Counted from the stretch's first letter, positions 26,806 to 37,132 are shown. The stretch: 64,000 nucleotides of DNA from Serratia entomophila (GCF_021462285.1 NZ_CP082787.1:186001-250000); one strand, 5' to 3'. Notes: generated by a model from the sequence alone, not told the origin. Numbers and translations: made by a program.

Positions 26806-27801
26806 ATGGCGGGCAAATTCTTTTCCTTACGCGGCGCGGCGCTGCTGGTGTTATCGCTCAGCGCGGCCAGCGCCTACGCGGTGGACGTCACCGTGGCGTA
26901 CCAGACTTCGGCGGAGCCCGCCAAAGTGGCGCAGGCGGAAAACAGCTTCGCCAAACAGTCCGGCGCCAGCGTCGACTGGCGTAAATTCGACAGCGGCTCC
27001 AGCGTGCTGCGCGCGCTGGCCTCCGGTGACGTGCAGATCGGCAATATCGGTTCCAGCCCGTTGGCGGTGGCCGCCAGCCAGAAGCTTCCTATCGAAGTGT
27101 TCCTCATCGCCTCACAGCTCGGCAGCTCCGAAGCCTTGGTGGTGAAGAACGACATCAAGAGCCCGAAAGATCTGATCGGCAAGCGTATCGCGGTGCCGTT
27201 CATTTCCACGACGCATTACAGCCTGCTGGCCTCGCTCAAGCACTGGGGCATCAAACCCGAACAGGTGAAAATCCTTAACCTGCAGCCGCCGGCCATCGCC
27301 GCCGCCTGGCAGCGTGGCGACATCGACGGCGCCTATGTCTGGGCGCCGGTGGTCAACGAGCTGGCCAAGCAGGGCAAGGTGCTGACCGATTCCGAACAGG
27401 TGGGGCAGTGGGGGGCGCCGACGCTGGACGTCTGGGTGGTGCGCAAGGACTTCGCCGATAAGCACCCCGAGGTGGTGACCGCCTTCGCCGCCAGCGCGCT
27501 GCAGGCGCAAAAAGCTTATCTGGCCGAGCCGGAGAAGTGGCTGAAAGATAAAAACAATCTCAACATTCTGGCGCGCCTGAGCGGAGTGCCGGAAGCGCAG
27601 GTGCCTGAACTGGTGAAGGGTAACCGCTATCTGCCGGTGGCGGATCAAATAACCCAGCTTGGCCAGCCGGTGGACAAGGCTATCCGCGATACCGCCGAAT
27701 TCCTCAAGCAGCAGGGCAAGATCCCGCAGGTTGACGGCGATTACAGCGCCTACGTGACCGACCGTTTTGTAAAACAGGTGCAGGCTGCGCCGCAGTCGTA
27801 A
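26806..27801 (+). CDS. tauA: Taurine ABC transporter, periplasmic binding protein
   Basis: The 331-residue precursor has a signal peptide of about 25 residues ending SAYA. It then shows the NitT/TauT-type binding-protein fold with TVAYQTSAEP at the start, GNIGSSPLAVAAS and YVWAPVVNEL. It delivers taurine to TauBC for use as a sulfur source during sulfate limitation. In E. coli the operon is activated by Cbl; I could not define a Cbl site in the short upstream gap. Order and spacing tauA-tauB-tauC-tauD are those of the standard operon. Confidence 0.94.
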   Translation: MAGKFFSLRGAALLVLSLSAASAYAVDVTVAYQTSAEPAKVAQAENSFAKQSGASVDWRKFDSGSSVLRALASGDVQIGNIGSSPLAVAASQKLPIEVFLIASQLGSSEALVVKNDIKSPKDLIGKRIAVPFISTTHYSLLASLKHWGIKPEQVKILNLQPPAIAAAWQRGDIDGAYVWAPVVNELAKQGKVLTDSEQVGQWGAPTLDVWVVRKDFADKHPEVVTAFAASALQAQKAYLAEPEKWLKDKNNLNILARLSGVPEAQVPELVKGNRYLPVADQITQLGQPVDKAIRDTAEFLKQQGKIPQVDGDYSAYVTDRFVKQVQAAPQS

Positions 27802-27810
27802 GGAAGCCGG

Positions 27811-28578
27811 ATGCTAAACGTTAACCATCTTTCAGCAGACTATCAGGGGCGCCCCGCACTGCGCGACGTCTCGTTCCAGATTGCCTCCGGGCAACTGGTG
27901 GTGGTGCTTGGCCCGTCGGGCTGCGGCAAAACCACGCTGCTGAATTTGATCGCCGGGTTTATTGAGCCTTCAGCTGGCAGCATCACGCTTGATGGAACGC
28001 CCGTTAACGGCCCGGGGGCCGAACGGGGCGTGGTGTTCCAGCATGAGGGTTTACTGCCGTGGCGCAACGTGGTGGATAACGTCGAGTTTGGCTTGCAGCT
28101 GGCGGGGGTGGGCAAACAGCAGCGCCGCCAGGTAGCGCAGCAGATGCTGCAACGCGTGGGCCTGGCCGGTTACGAACGGCACTTCATCTGGCAGCTCTCC
28201 GGCGGCATGCGCCAACGGGTGGGCATTGCGCGCGCGCTGGCGGCCGATCCTCGGTTGCTGTTGCTGGACGAACCCTTCGGCGCATTGGACGCCTTCACCC
28301 GCGAGCAGATGCAGGAACTGTTGCTGACCATCTGGCGCGATACCGGCAAACAGGTGCTGCTGATTACCCACGATATCGAAGAGGCGGTGTTTCTCGCCAG
28401 CGAGCTGCTGTTGCTTTCGCCGGGGCCAGGGCAGGTGGTGGAACGGCTGTCGCTGAACTTCGGCCAGCGCTATGCCGCCGGCGAGGCCTGCCGGTCGATC
28501 AAGTCCGATCCCGAATTTATTGCGCAGCGCGAATACGTACTGGGCAAAGTCTTCCAACAGCGCGAGGCATTGTTATGA
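27811..28578 (+). CDS. tauB: Taurine ABC transporter, ATPase
   Basis: The 255-residue ABC ATPase has Walker [10 protein letters not shown], signature LSGGMRQR, Walker [13 protein letters not shown] and the switch histidine in [10 protein letters not shown]. It powers taurine import with TauA and TauC. The gene starts 9 bp after tauA and its stop overlaps tauC by 4 bp. Confidence 0.95.
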   Translation: MLNVNHLSADYQGRPALRDVSFQIASGQLVVVLGPSGCGKTTLLNLIAGFIEPSAGSITLDGTPVNGPGAERGVVFQHEGLLPWRNVVDNVEFGLQLAGVGKQQRRQVAQQMLQRVGLAGYERHFIWQLSGGMRQRVGIARALAADPRLLLLDEPFGALDAFTREQMQELLLTIWRDTGKQVLLITHDIEEAVFLASELLLLSPGPGQVVERLSLNFGQRYAAGEACRSIKSDPEFIAQREYVLGKVFQQREALL

Positions 28579-29411
28579 GCCTGCATTCCACTCTAAAGAC
28601 GGCGGCGCAGCCGCAGGCCGGGACCGCGCGCCGTTTCAGCGTGCCGCGCAATGTCTGGCTGAGCGCCTCCACTCTGTTGGTGGCGGTAGTCATCTGGTGG
28701 GGCGTGACCGCGCTGAACCTGATCAGCCCGCTGTTTTTGCCTGCGCCGCAGCAGGTGCTGCATCAATTAATCACTATCGCCAGCCCGCAGGGCTTTATGG
28801 ACGCCACGCTATGGCAGCACCTGGCGGCCAGCCTGGGGCGCATTCTGGTGGCGCTGCTGGCGGCGGTGATCGTCGGCGTTCCGGTGGGGATCGCCATGGG
28901 GCTGAACGATACGGTGCGCGGCATTCTCGACCCGCTGATTGAAATTTACCGCCCGGTGCCGCCGCTGGCCTACCTGCCGTTGATGGTGATCTGGTTCGGC
29001 ATCGGCGAAACCTCAAAAATTTTACTGATCTATCTGGCGATCTTCGCGCCGGTGACGCTTTCCGCCGTGGCCGGCGTGCGCAGCGTGGCTCAGGTGCGAG
29101 TGCGCGCGGCGCGCGCGCTGGGCGCCAATCGCTGGCAGCTGCTGCGTTTCGTGATATTGCCGAACGCGCTGCCGGAGATCCTGACCGGCATCCGAATTGG
29201 GCTGGGCGTCGGCTGGTCGACGCTGGTGGCCGCCGAATTGATCGCCGCCACGCGCGGCCTGGGATTTATGGTGCAATCCGCCGGCGAGTTTCTGGCCACC
29301 GACGTGGTGCTGGCCGGCATCGGCGTGATTGCGATTATTGCATTTGGGCTGGAGCTGGGGCTGCGCGCCCTGCAGCGCCGATTGACCCCCTGGCATGGAG
29401 TACAGCAATGA
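28575..29411 (+). CDS. tauC: Taurine ABC transporter, permease
   Basis: The 278-residue integral membrane protein of the binding-protein-dependent permease family shows about six transmembrane segments. Its cytoplasmic coupling motif (EAA loop) lies in the segment [20 protein letters not shown]. It forms the taurine channel with TauB. The stop overlaps the tauD start (ATGA), consistent with co-translation. Confidence 0.95.
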   Translation: MSLHSTLKTAAQPQAGTARRFSVPRNVWLSASTLLVAVVIWWGVTALNLISPLFLPAPQQVLHQLITIASPQGFMDATLWQHLAASLGRILVALLAAVIVGVPVGIAMGLNDTVRGILDPLIEIYRPVPPLAYLPLMVIWFGIGETSKILLIYLAIFAPVTLSAVAGVRSVAQVRVRAARALGANRWQLLRFVILPNALPEILTGIRIGLGVGWSTLVAAELIAATRGLGFMVQSAGEFLATDVVLAGIGVIAIIAFGLELGLRALQRRLTPWHGVQQ

Positions 29412-30256
29412 ACGAACGTCTGAATATCACCCCGCTGGGGCCTTACATCGGTGCGCTGGTGGAAAATGTGGCGCTGGCGCGGCCGCTGGGCGACGGTCAG
29501 TTTGAGCAGCTTTATCATGCGCTGCTCAAGCACCAGGTGCTGTTCTTCCGCAATCAGCCGATTACGCCGCTGCAGCAGCGCGATCTGGCCGGCCGCTTCG
29601 GCGATTTGCACATCCATCCGGTCTACCCGCACGCCACCGACGTGGAAGAAATCATCGTGCTGGACACCCACGACAACAACCCGCCGGATAACGATAACTG
29701 GCACACCGACGTGACCTTTATCGAGAATCCGCCGCAGGGGGCGATCCTGGCGGCCAAGACGCTGCCTTCCGCCGGGGGCGACACGCTGTGGGCCAGCGGC
29801 ATCGCCGCCTACGAGGCGCTGTCTGCCCCCTTCAGAGCGCTATTGGCCGGGCTGCGGGCCGAGCATGACTTCACCAAATCGTTCCCGGAACACAAGCATC
29901 GCGGCAGTGAGGAGGAGCACCAGCGCTGGCAGCTGGCGGTGCAGAAAAACCCGCCGCTGCTGCACCCGGTGGTGCGCACCCATCCGGTCAGCGCGCGGCA
30001 GGCGCTGTTCGTCAACGAGGGCTTCACCACGCGAATTGTCGATTTGGCGCCAAAGGAGAGCGACGCGTTGTTGGATTTCCTGTTTGCCCACATCACCAAA
30101 CCGGAGTTTCAGGTGCGCTGGCGCTGGCAGGAAAATGACGTGGCGATCTGGGATAACCGCGTGACGCAGCACTACGCCAACGCGGACTATCTGCCGCAGC
30201 GGCGCATCATGCACCGCGCGACTATCTTGGGGGACAAGCCTTTTTACAAGGCGTAA
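29408..30256 (+). CDS. tauD: Taurine dioxygenase
   Basis: This 282-residue Fe(II)/2-oxoglutarate-dependent dioxygenase oxidises taurine to 1-hydroxy-2-aminoethanesulfonate, which breaks down to sulfite and aminoacetaldehyde. Iron ligands are in the segment NWHTDVTF (His-X-Asp) and the distal His in MHRATI; a nearby Arg binds 2-oxoglutarate. Length matches E. coli TauD (283 aa). It ends 3 bp from the convergent yheS stop with no visible terminator between them. Confidence 0.95.
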   Translation: MNERLNITPLGPYIGALVENVALARPLGDGQFEQLYHALLKHQVLFFRNQPITPLQQRDLAGRFGDLHIHPVYPHATDVEEIIVLDTHDNNPPDNDNWHTDVTFIENPPQGAILAAKTLPSAGGDTLWASGIAAYEALSAPFRALLAGLRAEHDFTKSFPEHKHRGSEEEHQRWQLAVQKNPPLLHPVVRTHPVSARQALFVNEGFTTRIVDLAPKESDALLDFLFAHITKPEFQVRWRWQENDVAIWDNRVTQHYANADYLPQRRIMHRATILGDKPFYKA

Positions 30257-30259
30257 CGC

Positions 30260-32173
30260 TTAGGACTCAAACGCCTGAGTTAGTTGTTCCAGCTGTTCCT
30301 GCGCATCCAGCCAGGTCATCTCCGTCTCTTCCAGCGCGGATTTGGCCTGGCTTTGTTTTTGCAGGCATTCGGTCAGCTCGGCTTTACGGCTGATGTCGTA
30401 CAGCGCCGAATCCGCCAGCCTGTCTTCTACCGCCGCCAGTTCGGCGCCCAGTTTTTCCATCTGCTGTTCCAGCTTGGCTATCTGCTTGCGCAGCGGCTGA
30501 GTCTGGGTGCGGAATTCGGCTTCGCGGCGTTTTTGATCCTTACGCGCCTGGGCGCTGTTGCCGTTGTTCTCTTTTTCCGGCGTATCCTGTTGGCTTTCCT
30601 GGCGCTGCAGGTCGATCAGCCATTGCTGGTAGTCGTCCAGATCGCCCTCGAAGGCTTCCACCTGGCCGTCGTGCACCAGGTACAGATCGTCGGTAGTGGA
30701 GCGCAACAGGTGGCGGTCGTGCGAAACCACCACCAGCGCGCCTTCGAAGTCGATCAACGCTTCGGTCAGCGCCTGGCGCATATCGAGATCCAGGTGGTTG
30801 GTCGGTTCGTCGAGCAGCAGCAGGTTGGGGCGCTGCCAGACGATCAGCGCCAGCACCAGACGCGCCTTTTCACCGCCGGAGAAGCGTTCGGTTTGCTCGG
30901 TGACCTTATCGCCCTGGAAGCCGAAACCGCCGAGATAATCGCGCAGCTGCTGCTCCAGCACCCGCGGCGCGATGCGGCTCAGGTGCTGCAGCGGCGATTC
31001 GTCGGCGCGCAGGAACTCCAGCTGATGCTGGGCGAAGTAGCCCAGCTTGATGCCCTTCGCCAGGCCAATCTCGCCGCTCAGCGGTTCCAGCGTGCCGGCC
31101 AACAGTTTGATCAGCGTCGATTTACCGGCGCCGTTGCGGCCGAGCAGGCCGATGCGCGAGCCGGGCACCAGGTTCAGCTTGATCGATTTCAGGATCACCT
31201 TGTCGCCATAGCCGGCGCTGACCTTTTCCATGCGCAGCAGCGGATTCGGCAGGCTCTCCGGGGCGCGGAAGCTGAAGGTGAACGGGTTGTCGACGTGCGC
31301 CGGGGCGATAAGCTCCATGCGTTCCAGCATCTTGATGCGGCTTTGCGCCTGCTTGGCCTTGGTGGCCTGCGCGCGGAAGCGGTCGATGTAGCTTTGCAGA
31401 TGCGCCACTTTCTCCTGCTGGTGCTGATACAGCGACTGCTGCTGCGCCAGCTTGGTCGCACGCTGGCGCTCGAACGAGGAGTAGTTGCCGGTGTATTCGT
31501 TCATGGTCTGCTGTTCGATATGCAGGATCTTGTCGACGATCGGATCGAGGAAGTCGCGGTCGTGCGAGATAAGCACCAGCGTGCCCGGGTAGTTTTTCAG
31601 CCAGCGCTCCAGCCAGATCACCGCATCGAGATCCAGGTGGTTGGTCGGTTCGTCGAGCAGCAGCAGATCTGAACGGCACACCAGCGCCTGCGCCAGGTTG
31701 AGGCGCATGCGCCAGCCGCCCGAGAAGGCGCGCACCGGGCTTTGCAGCTGTTCGTTGGAGAAGCCGAGGCCGTGCAGCAGGCTGGCGGCGCGGGAACGAA
31801 TGGTCCAGGCGTCGATGGCGTCCAGCTTGCCGTGCAGCGTGGCGATGGCGTGGCCGTCATTTTTTTCGTTCGCCAGCTGCAATTCGGATTCAAGCTGGCG
31901 AAATTCGCGGTCGCCATCGATAACATACTCAATCGCCGGCACGTCCAGCGCCGGCGTTTCCTGGTTGACCCAGGCCAGCGCCCAGTTGCCGGGAAAGGTA
32001 TAGCTGCCGCCGTCCGCGGCGATTTCGCCCTTCAGCAGCGCCAGCAGCGTGGATTTGCCGCAGCCGTTCTTGCCCACCAGGCCGACCTTCTGACCTGGAT
32101 TAACCGTCGCCGTGGCGTTGTCCAGCAGGACGCGGGTGCCGCGTCGGATTTGTAGCGAGGAGAATACAATCAT
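30260..32173 (-). CDS. yheS: ABC-F family ATPase YheS
   Basis: The 637-residue protein contains two ABC ATPase domains in one chain. The first has Walker A GKNGCGKST and signature FSGGWRMR, the second GRNGAGKST and FSGGEKAR, and both have LLLDEPTNHLDLD. A charged linker of about 80 residues joins the domains and a coiled-coil-like tail follows residue 550. There is no membrane domain, as expected for ABC-F proteins, which act on the ribosome. The length equals that of E. coli YheS (637 aa). In E. coli yheS is adjacent to yheT and divergent from kefG; the kefG side is conserved here. Confidence 0.95.
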   Translation of the reverse strand: MIVFSSLQIRRGTRVLLDNATATVNPGQKVGLVGKNGCGKSTLLALLKGEIAADGGSYTFPGNWALAWVNQETPALDVPAIEYVIDGDREFRQLESELQLANEKNDGHAIATLHGKLDAIDAWTIRSRAASLLHGLGFSNEQLQSPVRAFSGGWRMRLNLAQALVCRSDLLLLDEPTNHLDLDAVIWLERWLKNYPGTLVLISHDRDFLDPIVDKILHIEQQTMNEYTGNYSSFERQRATKLAQQQSLYQHQQEKVAHLQSYIDRFRAQATKAKQAQSRIKMLERMELIAPAHVDNPFTFSFRAPESLPNPLLRMEKVSAGYGDKVILKSIKLNLVPGSRIGLLGRNGAGKSTLIKLLAGTLEPLSGEIGLAKGIKLGYFAQHQLEFLRADESPLQHLSRIAPRVLEQQLRDYLGGFGFQGDKVTEQTERFSGGEKARLVLALIVWQRPNLLLLDEPTNHLDLDMRQALTEALIDFEGALVVVSHDRHLLRSTTDDLYLVHDGQVEAFEGDLDDYQQWLIDLQRQESQQDTPEKENNGNSAQARKDQKRREAEFRTQTQPLRKQIAKLEQQMEKLGAELAAVEDRLADSALYDISRKAELTECLQKQSQAKSALEETEMTWLDAQEQLEQLTQAFES

Positions 32174-32302
32174 AAAGCGCCGTATGTTCAGAGTATGTTA
32201 AATTGGGTTGATTCTAAGTTAACAGGACGCAGACTGTCCTATATTAGTCTTTGCGGAGCATGGTAACGGAAAACCGCTACCCTGACGACGCTTTGGAGGG
32301 GA

Positions 32303-32851
32303 ATGATGTCGCAGCCGCCCAAGGTCTTGCTGCTGTATGCCCATCCGGAATCTCATGACTCGGTGGCGAATCGGGTTTTGCTTCGACCGGCGCAGCAGTT
32401 GGAACATGTCACCGTGCACGATTTATACGCGCACTATCCCGACTTTTTTATTGATATTCACCACGAACAACAGCTGCTGCGTGAACATCAGGTCATTGTT
32501 TTTCAACATCCTCTTTATACCTACAGCTGCCCGGCTCTGCTGAAAGAATGGTTGGATCGCGTGCTGGCGCGCGGCTTCGCCAGCGGCGTGGGCGGCAATG
32601 CGCTGGCGGGCAAGTACTGGCGTTCGGTGGTCACCACCGGCGAACCCGAGGGTGCCTATCGCACCGGCGGCTATAACCGTTATCCGATGGAAGACATCCT
32701 GCGGCCATTTGAGCTGACCGCCGCCATGTGCCATATGCACTGGCTGACGCCGATCCTGGTGTACTGGGCGCGCCGGCAGAAGCCGGAGGTATTGAGAAGC
32801 CACGCGGAAGCCTATGGCGACTGGTTGCGTAATCCGCTGGGAGGGCATTAA
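32303..32851 (+). CDS. kefG: KefG, ancillary subunit of the KefB potassium/proton antiporter
   Basis: The 182-residue flavodoxin-like quinone-reductase-fold protein follows E. coli KefG (YheR), with [15 protein letters not shown] at the N-terminus and [15 protein letters not shown] in the middle. It binds KefB and is needed for full glutathione-gated activity. GGAGG precedes two adjacent ATG codons (32303 and 32306); either could start. kefB begins 2 bp after the stop. Confidence 0.94.
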   Translation: MMSQPPKVLLLYAHPESHDSVANRVLLRPAQQLEHVTVHDLYAHYPDFFIDIHHEQQLLREHQVIVFQHPLYTYSCPALLKEWLDRVLARGFASGVGGNALAGKYWRSVVTTGEPEGAYRTGGYNRYPMEDILRPFELTAAMCHMHWLTPILVYWARRQKPEVLRSHAEAYGDWLRNPLGGH

Positions 32852-32853
32852 TT

Positions 32854-34662
32854 ATGGAAGGATCGGCTTTATTGGCGGCCGTTCTGCTGTTTTTGTTCGC
32901 CGCGGTGGTGACGGTGCCCATCGCCCGCCGGTTGGGCATCGGCGCGGTGTTGGGGTATTTGATCGCCGGCATCGCCATCGGTCCCTGGGGGCTGGGGTTC
33001 ATCCGCGACGTTGATGAGATCCTGCACTTCTCCGAGCTGGGCGTCGTGTTTCTGATGTTCATCATCGGGTTGGAGCTTAACCCCAGCAAGCTGTGGGAAC
33101 TGCGGCGATCGATCTTCGGCGTGGGCGCAGGGCAGGTGTTGATCACCGCCGCGATACTGGGCGCGCTGCTGTACCTGACGCAGTTCGCCTGGCAGGCCGC
33201 GGTGATCGGCGGCATCGGTCTGGCGATGTCTTCCACCGCCATGGCGCTGCAGCTGATGCGCGAGAAGGGCATGAACCGCAATGAAGGCGGTCAGTTGGGC
33301 TTCTCGGTGCTGTTGTTCCAGGATATGGCGGTTATCCCGGCGCTGGCGCTGATCCCCATTTTGGCCGGCGCCGGCGGCACCAGCGACGACTGGGCGCAAA
33401 TCGGGCTGAAGGTGGCGGCGTTCGGCGGCATGTTGATCGGTGGGCGTTTCCTGCTGCGGCCGCTGTTCCGTTATATCGCCGCCTCCGGCGTGCGCGAGAT
33501 ATTCACCGCCGCCGCGCTGCTGGTGGTGCTGGGCGCGGCGCTGTTTATGGATGCGCTTGGCCTGTCGATGGCGCTCGGCACCTTCATCGCCGGCGTGCTG
33601 CTGGCGGAGAGCGAATATCGCCACGAGCTGGAAATCTCCATTGAGCCGTTCAAGGGGCTACTGCTGGGGCTGTTCTTTATCTCGGTGGGTATGGCGCTGA
33701 ATATCGGCGTACTCTACACCCATCTGGCCGAAGTGCTGATCGGCGTGCTGCTGCTGGTGGCCATCAAGTCCGGCGTGCTTTATTCGCTGTCGCGCATCTT
33801 CGGATTGCGCAGTTCGGTGCGGCTGCAGTTCGCCGGCGTGCTCAGCCAGGGCGGCGAGTTCGCTTTCGTGCTGTTCTCGGCGGCGGGCGCGCAGAAGGTG
33901 CTGCAACCCGATCAGCTTTCACTGCTGTTGGTGGTGGTTACGCTGTCGATGATGACCACGCCGTTGCTGATGCAGATTATCGACCGCATTCTGGTGCGCC
34001 GCTACAACGCCAAAGATGAGGACGAAGAAACGCCGTACGTTGAGGATGACGATCCGCAGGTGATCATCGTCGGCTTCGGGCGTTTTGGCCAGGTGATCGG
34101 CCGCTTGCTGATGGCCAACAAAATGCGCATTACCGTGCTGGAGCGTGACGTCAGCGCCGTCGGCGTGCTGCGGCGCTATGGCTATAAGGTGTATTACGGC
34201 GACGCCACCGAGCTGGAACTGCTGCGCGCGGCGGGGGCGGAAAAAGCCAAGTCGATCGTCATTACCTGCAACGAGCCGGAAGACACCATGGAGATCGTGC
34301 GGCTGTGCCAGCAGCATTTTCCTGCGCTGAGCATTCTGGCGCGCGCGCGCGGCCGCGTCGAAGCGCATGAGCTGCTGCAGGCGGGGGTGAAGCAGTTTAG
34401 CCGCGAAACCTTTTCCAGCGCGCTGGAGCTGGGGCGCAAGGCGCTGATGGAGCTGGGTATGCATCCGCACCAGGCTTATCGCGCCCAGCAACACTTCCGC
34501 CGGCTGGATATGCGCATGCTGCGTGAACTGATGCCGCCGCATCAGGGCGACGTGACGCAAATTTCCCGCGTGAAAGAGGCGCGGCGCGAGTTGGAAGAAC
34601 TTTTCCACCGCGAGATGCAAAAAGAGAGTCGCCAGTTTGACGGCTGGGATGAATATGAATAA
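32854..34662 (+). CDS. kefB: Glutathione-regulated potassium-efflux antiporter
   Basis: The 602-residue protein has an N-terminal cation:proton antiporter (CPA2) domain of about 12 helices, a short charged linker, and a C-terminal RCK/TrkA-N domain with Rossmann motif [11 protein letters not shown]. It exports K+ and acidifies the cytoplasm to protect against electrophiles; glutathione keeps it closed and glutathione adducts open it. Length matches E. coli KefB (601 aa). It is followed by yheV 14 bp downstream. Confidence 0.95.
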   Translation: MEGSALLAAVLLFLFAAVVTVPIARRLGIGAVLGYLIAGIAIGPWGLGFIRDVDEILHFSELGVVFLMFIIGLELNPSKLWELRRSIFGVGAGQVLITAAILGALLYLTQFAWQAAVIGGIGLAMSSTAMALQLMREKGMNRNEGGQLGFSVLLFQDMAVIPALALIPILAGAGGTSDDWAQIGLKVAAFGGMLIGGRFLLRPLFRYIAASGVREIFTAAALLVVLGAALFMDALGLSMALGTFIAGVLLAESEYRHELEISIEPFKGLLLGLFFISVGMALNIGVLYTHLAEVLIGVLLLVAIKSGVLYSLSRIFGLRSSVRLQFAGVLSQGGEFAFVLFSAAGAQKVLQPDQLSLLLVVVTLSMMTTPLLMQIIDRILVRRYNAKDEDEETPYVEDDDPQVIIVGFGRFGQVIGRLLMANKMRITVLERDVSAVGVLRRYGYKVYYGDATELELLRAAGAEKAKSIVITCNEPEDTMEIVRLCQQHFPALSILARARGRVEAHELLQAGVKQFSRETFSSALELGRKALMELGMHPHQAYRAQQHFRRLDMRMLRELMPPHQGDVTQISRVKEARRELEELFHREMQKESRQFDGWDEYE

Positions 34663-34676
34663 GCGGGAGCTCTGAG

Positions 34677-34880
34677 ATGTCTGTAACACGTAAAAGGTTT
34701 ATCGCCGGGGCGGTCTGCCCTGGCTGTAACGCCATGGATACATTGGCTGTTTGGCGTGAAGATCAGGTGGAGGTGGTGGAATGCGTCAAGTGTGGCCACC
34801 ATCAGCGGCAGACCGAAAAGCAGGTGGAAAAACACGTTCGGCCGCAGGAACAGGTGATCGGCATTTTCCACCCGGAGTAG
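34677..34880 (+). CDS. yheV: YheV family putative zinc-ribbon protein
   Basis: This 67-residue protein has two CxxC pairs (CPGC near residue 14 and CVKC near residue 36), which fit a zinc ribbon, and matches E. coli YheV. Function is unknown. It is the last gene of the kefG-kefB-yheV cluster, as in E. coli. Confidence 0.88.
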   Translation: MSVTRKRFIAGAVCPGCNAMDTLAVWREDQVEVVECVKCGHHQRQTEKQVEKHVRPQEQVIGIFHPE

Positions 34881-35006
34881 CGTTACCCGGCGCGTTTTTT
34901 TATCCTGAAGGGTACAGCGGGGCAGATTTCCGATACAATCTGTCCGGAAAAGGCGCGGCTCTGTCTATACAGACTCGCGTCCCAGTATCCAACGGTAGGA
35001 GATATC

Positions 35007-35603
35007 ATGAAAGTAGCAAAAGACTTGGTGGTCAGCCTGGCTTACCAAGTACGTACAGAAGACGGTGTTTTGGTTGATGAGTCTCCGGTGAGTGCACCGC
35101 TGGACTATCTGCACGGGCATGGTTCTCTGATCGCAGGTCTGGAAAAAGCGCTCGAAGGCCACGAAGCCGGCGACCGTTTTGACGTTAACGTCGGCGCTAA
35201 CGATGCGTACGGCAACTACGATGAAAACCTGGTGCAGCGCGTGCCGAAAGACGTCTTTATGGGCGTTGACGAACTGCAGGTTGGCATGCGTTTCCTGGCT
35301 GATACCGATCAGGGCCCGGTTCCGGTTGAAATCACCGAAGTTGACGGCGACCACGTGGTGGTTGACGGCAACCACATGCTGGCAGGCCAGAACCTGAACT
35401 TCAACGTGGAAGTTGTCGCGATCCGCGAAGCGACCGCTGAAGAACTGGCGCACGGCCACGTACACGGCGAGCACGACCATCACCACGAACACGGTGACGG
35501 CTGCTGTGGCGGCCACGGCCATGATCACGATCATGACCACGCGCATGACCACGACCACGGCAAGAAAGGCGGTTGCGGTAACGGCGGTTGCGGCTGCCAC
35601 TAA
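35007..35603 (+). CDS. slyD: FKBP-type peptidyl-prolyl isomerase and metallochaperone SlyD
   Basis: The 198-residue protein has an FKBP domain (residues 1-68 and about 130-150) interrupted by the insert-in-flap chaperone domain, as in E. coli SlyD. From about residue 148 the tail is very rich in His, Asp, Gly and Cys (HGHVHGEHDHHH, GDGCCGGHGH and a GGCGNGGCGCH end). This tail binds Ni2+ and supplies it for hydrogenase maturation in E. coli. GGAGATATC precedes the ATG. Confidence 0.97.
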   Translation: MKVAKDLVVSLAYQVRTEDGVLVDESPVSAPLDYLHGHGSLIAGLEKALEGHEAGDRFDVNVGANDAYGNYDENLVQRVPKDVFMGVDELQVGMRFLADTDQGPVPVEITEVDGDHVVVDGNHMLAGQNLNFNVEVVAIREATAEELAHGHVHGEHDHHHEHGDGCCGGHGHDHDHDHAHDHDHGKKGGCGNGGCGCH

Positions 35604-35621
35604 TCGCGGCGCAGTAACGGC

Positions 35622-35652
35622 AAAAAAGGGCGGCCATCGGCTGCCCTTTTTT
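35622..35652. terminator. Bidirectional terminator between slyD and slyX
   Basis: AAAAAAGGGC (35622-35631) pairs with GCCCTTTTTT (35643-35652), with further partial pairing inside. It has a U-run in both directions and lies between convergent genes. Confidence 0.85.
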
Positions 35653-35660
35653 ATTGGCCG

Positions 35661-35888
35661 TCAGTAGTGCGGCGGCGGCGTCTCTTCTGACTGCGAGGCG
35701 ATCATCGAGCTTTGGGTGGAACGCAGCTTGTCGGTCAGCATGCGCAGGTGTTCGCGCATTTTCAGCATCTCCATTTGATGCTGCACTAGGGTCTGGTTGA
35801 GCTCTTCGATGGTGAGCTCCTGAAAGGCTTGGCGGCTTTCCAGCTCTTCCAGCCGCCGTAGCAGGCTTTGGGTGTCGGCGTTGTGCAT
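35661..35888 (-). CDS. slyX: SlyX family coiled-coil protein
   Basis: This 75-residue protein is heptad-rich and probably forms a coiled coil through residues 5-60 ([20 protein letters not shown]); the C-terminus ends TPPPHY, typical of SlyX. Function is unknown. It converges on slyD, as in E. coli. Confidence 0.92.
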   Translation of the reverse strand: MHNADTQSLLRRLEELESRQAFQELTIEELNQTLVQHQMEMLKMREHLRMLTDKLRSTQSSMIASQSEETPPPHY

Positions 35889-36098
35889 GGGGACCTCTGA
35901 CGCGGTTTAATCTTGATTTCGCGCTATGTTAACAGCTGGCGGCGGGTTTGCCTGCGCTATTTAACCGGGCAGGGCACAAGGCAAGGGGAAAACCCGTAAC
36001 CTGCGGAAAAAACGCGCGGCCGGCGCGGCGGCTTTTGCCAGCGCGGCCGGATTAACTTCAAGAAAACTCTGATTTATCATCATGGTAGCACATTGAAG

Positions 36099-36126
36099 GA
36101 AACTTCTCCGTAAAGACGGAGTCACA
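36099..36126 (+). promoter_or_regulatory. Candidate sigma-E promoter of fkpA
   Basis: GAAACTT (36099-36105) is followed after exactly 16 bp by TCACA (36122-36126), close to the sigma-E consensus GGAACTT-N16-TCAAA. It lies about 115 bp upstream of fkpA, which belongs to the sigma-E envelope-stress regulon in E. coli. The rest of the 354-bp gap from slyX contains a GC-rich imperfect hairpin near 36016-36050 and nothing else that I could recognise. Confidence 0.5.
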
Positions 36127-36242
36127 CTTTGACTCGATTGGTTACCTGTGCGACTGTTTTGTTTTCTTTCAGGCAGCTATAGTAGCCCGGTTATCTAACT
36201 TAATGATTGTTTGGGGCACCGCTTCAGACACTGGAGAAATGG

Positions 36243-37082
36243 ATGAAATCTTTGTTTAAAGTCACGCTTCTGGCAACCACCATGGCTTTTGCTCTGAATG
36301 CGACCCAGGTCATGGCCGCCGATGCCGCTAAACCAGCCGACGCCGCCAAACCGGCAGATGCCGCAGCCGCGCCAAGCACCGGCAAATTTAAGAACGATGA
36401 CGAGCAGGCCGCTTACGCGCTGGGCGCATCTCTGGGCCGCTATATGGACAACTCTCTGAAAGAGCAAGAGAAGTTGGGCATCAAGCTGGACAAGGATCAG
36501 CTGATTTCCGGCGTTCAGGACGCCTTTGCCAACAAGAGCAAGCTGAACGACGCCGACATCGAGAAAACCCTGCAGGGCTTCGAAGCGCGCGTGAAGGCTT
36601 CCGCTCAGGCGAAGATGGAACAGGACGCTAAAGACAACGAAACCAAAGGCGCCAAATACCGCGACACCTTCGCCAAAGAAAAAGGCGTGAAGAAAACCGA
36701 ATCCGGCCTGCTGTATCAGGTAGAGAAGCCGGGCGCCGGCGAAGCGCCGAAAGACAGCGATACCGTGGTGGTTAACTACAAAGGCACCCTGACCGACGGC
36801 ACCGAGTTCGATAACTCCTATACCCGCGGCGAGCCGTTGTCATTCCGTCTGGACGGCGTGATCCCTGGCTGGACCGAAGGCCTGAAGCACATCAAGAAAG
36901 GCGGCAAGATCAAGCTGGTTATTCCACCGGCGCTGGCCTACGGTAAAACCGGCGTTCCGGGCATCCCGGCTAACTCTACCCTGGTATTCGACGTTGAGCT
37001 GCTGGACGTGAAAGCGGCGCCGAAAGCGGACGCCAAGGCGGAGAAACCGGCTGACGCAGCGGCAGGCGCCAAAGCGAAATAA
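36243..37082 (+). CDS. fkpA: Periplasmic FKBP-type peptidyl-prolyl isomerase and chaperone
   Basis: The 279-residue precursor has a signal peptide of about 25 residues ending QVMA, an Ala/Pro-rich segment with AAKPADAAKPADAA repeats, a helical dimerisation domain, and a C-terminal FKBP domain (GTEFDNSYTRGEPLSF, IPGWTEGL, YGKTGVPGIPANS). It assists folding of outer-membrane and periplasmic proteins. The ATG at 36243 begins the signal peptide; a longer frame to 36207 has no homology. A second Ala/Lys/Pro repeat tail ends the protein. A candidate sigma-E promoter lies upstream. Confidence 0.95.
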   Translation: MKSLFKVTLLATTMAFALNATQVMAADAAKPADAAKPADAAAAPSTGKFKNDDEQAAYALGASLGRYMDNSLKEQEKLGIKLDKDQLISGVQDAFANKSKLNDADIEKTLQGFEARVKASAQAKMEQDAKDNETKGAKYRDTFAKEKGVKKTESGLLYQVEKPGAGEAPKDSDTVVVNYKGTLTDGTEFDNSYTRGEPLSFRLDGVIPGWTEGLKHIKKGGKIKLVIPPALAYGKTGVPGIPANSTLVFDVELLDVKAAPKADAKAEKPADAAAGAKAK

Positions 37083-37101
37083 GCCAACGCCCGAGTTTGC
37101 C

Positions 37102-37132
37102 ACCGCCGCGGATGCCCTCCGCGGCGGTTTTC
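37102..37132 (+). terminator. Terminator of fkpA
   Basis: ACCGCCGCGGA (37102-37112) and TCCGCGGCGGT (37118-37128) form a perfect 11-bp stem with a 5-nt loop, followed by TTTCATTT. The remaining gap to yheO (37133-37457) holds no gene I could support; it probably carries the yheO promoter. Confidence 0.85.

Noticed and set aside
36016..36050. GC-rich imperfect inverted repeat between slyX and fkpA
   Set aside because: No U-run on either strand and several bulges; it is not a convincing terminator and has no other recognised role.
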